Below are positions 60,229-64,000 of a stretch of 64,000 bases of DNA, piece by piece; position 1 is the first letter of the stretch, and each line of letters opens with the position of its first letter. The position numbers and the translations under genes were made by a program. The notes under the pieces were generated by a model. That model saw only the letters and a list, made by a program, of their open reading frames with translations, did not search any database and was not told the origin of the DNA. The DNA is from Contendibacter sp031732755 (GTDB lineage Bacteria > Pseudomonadota > Gammaproteobacteria > Competibacterales > Competibacteraceae), in assembly GCA_031732755.1 (NCBI GenBank), contig JAVMKI010000029.1, positions 1-64,000 on the forward strand, written 5' to 3'.

Positions 60229-62661
60229 ATGAAAGAAAAATTAGTACTAGTCGGCAACGGCATGGCGGGAATGCGTACCCTGGAAGAGTTGCTGACCATC
60301 GCGCCGGATAAATTCGACATCACCGTGTTCGGTACCGAGCCACACGGAAATTACAACCGGATCATGCTGTCCCCCGTGCTCGCTGGTGAGAAGACCATCG
60401 ATCAGATCATGATCAACGATCTGAATTGGTACGCCGAGCGTGGCATCACCCTGCACGCTGGCCGGGAGGTGACGCAAATCCATCGGGCGCGGCGACAGGT
60501 CCACGCCGCCGACGGTACGATGGCGTCCTACGATCGCCTCTTGTTGGCGACGGGTTCTAACCCGTTCATCTTGCCGATTCCGGGCAACGATCTGCCGGGT
60601 GTCATCGGGTTCCGCGACATCAAGGACGTGGAAACCATGCTGACGGCGGCGCAAACCGGCAAGCACGCGGTGGTGATCGGTGGTGGCCTGCTCGGGCTGG
60701 AAGCGGCCAACGGCCTGATGAAGCAAGGCATGCAAGTGACCGTGGTGCATGTGCTCGACACGCTGATGGAACGCCAACTCGACCCGGTTGCGGCGGACAT
60801 GCTACGCGCGAGCCTGGAAGAACGCGGCCTGCGTTTTCTGATGGGCGCCAACACCGCCGCCGTGCTCGGCGAAGAACGGGTTCGCGGCGTGCGTTTCAAG
60901 GATGGCCTGGAAATTCCGGCCGATTTGGTGGTGATGGCGGTTGGTATCCGGCCCAACATCGAACTGGCCAAGCAAGCGGGTATCTATTGCGAGCGTGGCA
61001 TCGTCGTCAACGACACCATGCAGACTTACGATCCGAGGGTGTACGCCGTCGGCGAGTGCGTGCAGCATCGTGGCCAGTGCTACGGTTTGGTTGCGCCACT
61101 GTGGGAGCAAGCCAAGGTTTGCGCCAACCATCTGGCGCGCTACGGCATCGGTCGCTACCAAGGGTCGGTGACCAGCACCAAGCTGAAAGTGACCGGCATC
61201 GATTTGTTTTCCGCTGGCAATTTCAACGGTGGGTCGGGTTGCGAGGAAATCGTGTTGCGCGATCCGGCGCGCGGCGTCTACAAGAAGCTGGTGGTCAAGG
61301 AAAACCGGGTGCAGGGCGCGGTGCTGTACGGCGATACCGTCGATGGGACGTGGTACTTCCAGTTGTTGCGCGAGGGTACCGACATCGGCGCCTTCCGCGA
61401 AACCGTGCTGTTCGGTCATGCCCACATGGCGGATTCGGGCCGTGATGGTTTCAGCGTGATGACGATGGCCGACGACGCCGAAATCTGCGGCTGCAACGGC
61501 GTGTGCAAGGGCGCGATCATCAAGGCAATTTCCGAAAAGAAGCTGTTTACCGTGGACGAGGTGCGCGCCCATACCAAAGCGTCGGCGTCCTGCGGTTCCT
61601 GCACCGGGTTGGTCGAACAAATTCTCGCCGCCACCGTCGGCACCTTCGACAAGACGCCGAAGGAAAAAGCCCTGTGCAAATGCACCGAACACAGCCACGA
61701 TCAGGTGCGCAAGATGATCCGCGAGCAGCATTTGACCAGTTTGCGAGCGGTGTTCGATTTCATGGAATGGAAAACGCCTGACGGTTGTCACTCCTGCCGT
61801 CCCGCCGTCAATTACTACTTGCTTTCGACCTGGCCGGGCGAAGCGCAAGACGATCAGCAATCACGGTTCATCAACGAGCGCGTCCACGCCAATATTCAGA
61901 AGGATGGTACTTATTCGGTGGTCCCGCGCATGTGGGGCGGCCTGACCAATCCGAAGGAATTGCGCGCCATCGCCGATGTCGCCGACAAATTCCAGATTCC
62001 GACGGTGAAAGTGACCGGTGGCCAGCGCATCGACCTGCTCGGCGTCAAGAAGGAAGATTTGCCGAAGGTCTGGGCCGATCTCAACGCTGCCGGCATGGTG
62101 TCCGGCCACGCCTACGGCAAGAGCCTGCGTACCGTGAAAACCTGCGTCGGTTCCGACTGGTGTCGTTTCGGCACGCAGGATTCCACCGGCCTCGGCGTCA
62201 AGCTGGAAAAAATGACCTGGGGGTCGTGGACGCCGCACAAGTTCAAGATGGCGGTCTCCGGCTGCCCGCGCAACTGCGCCGAGGCCACGATCAAGGATTT
62301 CGGTGTGGTCTGCGTCGATTCTGGCTACGAGCTCCACGTCGGCGGCAACGGCGGCATCAAGATTCGCGGTACCGATCTGCTGTGCAAATGCGCGACGGAG
62401 GAAGAGGTCAAGGAGTATTGCGGCGCATTCATGCAACTCTACCGCGAGGAAGGGCGCTATCTGGAACGCACCGCGCCGTGGATCGAACGCGTCGGCCTGG
62501 GCTACGTGAAAGCACGCATCGTCGAAGACGAAGAGAACCGAAAGGCGCTCTACGCCCGTTTTCTCGATTCGCAAAAGTTGGCGCAGGTCGATCCTTGGGC
62601 CGAGCGTGCCAGCGGTCAAGTGGACGCGCACGAGTTTCAACCCTTGCGGCAAGTCGGTTGA
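60229..62661 (+). CDS. nirB: Assimilatory nitrite reductase large subunit
   Basis: Reduces nitrite to ammonium with NADH, using FAD, [2Fe-2S], [4Fe-4S] and sirohaem. ATG 60229 has GAGG upstream; an ATG at 60142 lies within the promoter. The 810-residue product shows FAD and NAD folds (LVLVGNGMAGMRTLEELL, VIGGGLLGLEAANGL). The BFD-like [2Fe-2S] region reads CGCNGVCKGAI then ASCGSCTG, and the sirohaem site has CVGSDWCRFGTQDS with SGCPRNCAEATIKD. It is followed 15 bp later by nirD. Confidence 0.96.
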   Translation: MKEKLVLVGNGMAGMRTLEELLTIAPDKFDITVFGTEPHGNYNRIMLSPVLAGEKTIDQIMINDLNWYAERGITLHAGREVTQIHRARRQVHAADGTMASYDRLLLATGSNPFILPIPGNDLPGVIGFRDIKDVETMLTAAQTGKHAVVIGGGLLGLEAANGLMKQGMQVTVVHVLDTLMERQLDPVAADMLRASLEERGLRFLMGANTAAVLGEERVRGVRFKDGLEIPADLVVMAVGIRPNIELAKQAGIYCERGIVVNDTMQTYDPRVYAVGECVQHRGQCYGLVAPLWEQAKVCANHLARYGIGRYQGSVTSTKLKVTGIDLFSAGNFNGGSGCEEIVLRDPARGVYKKLVVKENRVQGAVLYGDTVDGTWYFQLLREGTDIGAFRETVLFGHAHMADSGRDGFSVMTMADDAEICGCNGVCKGAIIKAISEKKLFTVDEVRAHTKASASCGSCTGLVEQILAATVGTFDKTPKEKALCKCTEHSHDQVRKMIREQHLTSLRAVFDFMEWKTPDGCHSCRPAVNYYLLSTWPGEAQDDQQSRFINERVHANIQKDGTYSVVPRMWGGLTNPKELRAIADVADKFQIPTVKVTGGQRIDLLGVKKEDLPKVWADLNAAGMVSGHAYGKSLRTVKTCVGSDWCRFGTQDSTGLGVKLEKMTWGSWTPHKFKMAVSGCPRNCAEATIKDFGVVCVDSGYELHVGGNGGIKIRGTDLLCKCATEEEVKEYCGAFMQLYREEGRYLERTAPWIERVGLGYVKARIVEDEENRKALYARFLDSQKLAQVDPWAERASGQVDAHEFQPLRQVG

Positions 62662-62676
62662 GGAGCGGAGGCAATC

Positions 62677-63027
62677 ATGTACGACTGGCACGAAATCGGC
62701 GCACTCGATGACATTCCCCGCTTGGGTTCGCGGGTCGTGAATACGCCACACGGCGACGTGGCAATCTTTCGCACCGCCGATGATCAGGTTTTTGCTCTGC
62801 GCGACCGCTGTCCGCACAAGGGTGGTCCGCTATCGCAAGGCATCGTCCACGGTCACCGGATCACCTGTCCACTGCACAATTGGGTGTTGGAATTGGAAAG
62901 CGGTCAGGCGGTCGCGCCGGACGTGGGTTGCGCTACCCGCTATCCGACGCGGTTGGAAGGCGGGCGGCTTTGGCTCGGGTTGAACAACGTGGTCAGCTTG
63001 CCGACCACGTCGCGGGAAGCCGCTTGA
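62677..63027 (+). CDS. nirD: Nitrite reductase small subunit (Rieske type)
   Basis: Small subunit of NADH-nitrite reductase, 116 residues, with Rieske-type ligands C-x-H in RDRCPHKGG and C-x-x-H in TCPLHNW, so a [2Fe-2S] site may be kept here. In E. coli NirD the Rieske ligands are lost, so this is the Rieske-bearing variant found in other bacteria. GGAGCGGAGG precedes the ATG. Between nirB and nasA. Confidence 0.94.
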   Translation: MYDWHEIGALDDIPRLGSRVVNTPHGDVAIFRTADDQVFALRDRCPHKGGPLSQGIVHGHRITCPLHNWVLELESGQAVAPDVGCATRYPTRLEGGRLWLGLNNVVSLPTTSREAA

Positions 63028-63043
63028 GCGGGAGGGTAGGGCG

Positions 63044-64000
63044 ATGAACGGCGTCGGCGAAGCGGTTCGCACCACTTGTCCCTACTGCGGAGTCGGCTGC
63101 GGGATCAAAGTCGCGGTCGATCCCGACGGTGGCGTTCGTGTGGTGGGCGACGAGACGCATCCGGCCAATTATGGGCGGCTCTGCTCGAAAGGCGCGGCGC
63201 TGGGCGAAACGCTGAGCCTGGATGATCGCCTGCTATATCCCGAGATCGCCGGGCGGCGCGCGTCGTGGGACGAGGCGCTGGACGCGGTCGCCGCCGGTTT
63301 TCGCCAAGCGCTGGCGGAGCACGGTCCCGACGCCGTCGCTTTTTACGTCTCTGGGCAGTTGTTGACCGAGGATTACTACGTCGCCAACAAGTTGATGAAA
63401 GGTTGCCTCGGCGGCGCCAACATCGACACCAATTCGCGGCTGTGCATGTCGTCCTCGGTGGCCGGCCACAAGCGGGCGTTCGGCACGGATACCGTGCCCG
63501 GTTGTTACGAGGACCTGGAAGAAGCCGACGTGATTGTGCTGGTCGGCTCCAATCTGGCCTGGTGCCATCCGGTGTTGTATCAGCGCATCCTCGCCGCGCG
63601 GGAGCGCCGCGCCGGCAAGCCCAAGCTGGTGGTGATCGACCCGCGCCGCACCACCACCTGCGATGTCGCCGAAACGCATTTGCCGCTCAAACCCGGTTCC
63701 GATACGGTGTTATTCAACGGCTTGCTGGTCCATCTTTATCAGCAAAACCGCTTGGACCCCGAGTTTCTGGAAAATCATGTTGCGGGGTTCTGGTCGGCCT
63801 ATCAGACGGCGAAGGAAGTCGCGCCCAACGTACCGACCGTTGCCGCTAAGACCGGGTTATCCGAGAGCGCCGTCGCCGAGTTCTATGGGCTGTGGGGCCA
63901 CACCCGCAAAGTGGTGACGGTTTATTCGCAGGGCGTCAACCAGTCCGCCCACGGTAGCGACAAGGTCAATGCGATCATCAACTGCCATCTGGCGACCGGG
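63044..64000 (+). CDS. nasA: Assimilatory nitrate reductase catalytic subunit (3'-truncated by window end)
   Basis: Molybdenum bis-MGD enzyme that reduces nitrate to nitrite in the cytoplasm. The first 319 residues are visible. ATG 63044 has GGGAGGG upstream. The N-terminal [4Fe-4S] ligands are seen in TCPYCGVGCGIKV and the later Cys in GRLCSKGAALGET. Then come the molybdopterin-binding segments SWDEALDAVAAGF, SGQLLTEDYYVANKLMKG, TNSRLCMSSSVAGHKRAFG and VIDPRRTTTCDVA. The C terminus lies beyond the window. Symbol assigned from context with nirBD and the transporter. Confidence 0.93.
   Translation, partial: MNGVGEAVRTTCPYCGVGCGIKVAVDPDGGVRVVGDETHPANYGRLCSKGAALGETLSLDDRLLYPEIAGRRASWDEALDAVAAGFRQALAEHGPDAVAFYVSGQLLTEDYYVANKLMKGCLGGANIDTNSRLCMSSSVAGHKRAFGTDTVPGCYEDLEEADVIVLVGSNLAWCHPVLYQRILAARERRAGKPKLVVIDPRRTTTCDVAETHLPLKPGSDTVLFNGLLVHLYQQNRLDPEFLENHVAGFWSAYQTAKEVAPNVPTVAAKTGLSESAVAEFYGLWGHTRKVVTVYSQGVNQSAHGSDKVNAIINCHLATG

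Overview
The window looks like a chromosomal contig from a high-GC gammaproteobacterium. Evidence for this is the uninterrupted str–S10–spc–alpha ribosomal order, a long zinc-free S14, a RecC-type nuclease subunit, rnhB next to dnaE, a DUF721/DciA-type protein and a HybOABCD-type hydrogenase. A Competibacter-like relative is my guess only. The sequence opens inside fusA and ends inside an assimilatory nitrate reductase gene. A 100-N assembly gap lies at 19155-19254.

Region 1 (1-17280) is the translation supercluster: fusA, tuf, rpsJ to rplQ, secY and rpoA, closed by a perfect 12-bp terminator. Only 5 bp separate tuf and rpsJ, so there is no room for an S10 leader. RpoA carries an extra C-terminal tail of about 45 residues.

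Region 2 (17300-23100) is accessory. It holds a decayed IS200/IS605 transposase with its end hairpins. Beside it is an AT-rich gene for a secreted protein with identical 41-residue FG-GAP-like repeats, in which the assembly broke. Then come an unrecognised membrane-protein gene with a 59-codon companion, pdxH, and a stretch with a promoter, several hairpins and a terminator that may encode a small RNA.

Region 3 (23100-35650) holds an acyl carrier protein, an AMP-forming acetyl-CoA synthetase and, divergently, a Pat-type lysine acetyltransferase that probably acylates that synthetase. It continues with mobA, a DciA-like protein, recC without recB or recD, a transmembrane Ser/Thr kinase, and a DUF433/DUF5615 toxin-antitoxin pair.

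Region 4 (35700-44400) contains a VWA-domain secreted protein with a duplicated C-terminal module, two adjoining decayed genes resembling the TIGR04282/TIGR04283 glycosyltransferase pair, tRNA-Ala(CGC), dnaE-rnhB, an FtsX-type permease and a c-type cytochrome.

Region 5 (44584-55034) encodes a membrane-bound uptake [NiFe]-hydrogenase (hybOABCD), a membrane protein, a di-haem cytochrome c peroxidase and hypD-hypE. hypA, hypB, hypC and hypF are not in the window.

Region 6 (55100-64000) has a small membrane protein with its own promoter and terminator, a DsbD_2/SafE-type membrane protein, and a nitrate assimilation locus. A nitrate transporter and a fused PP2C-phosphatase/kinase are transcribed leftward; nirB, nirD and nasA are transcribed rightward. 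The divergent spacer holds two facing sigma-54-type promoters with NtrC-like sites midway between them, which suggests nitrogen control of both arms.
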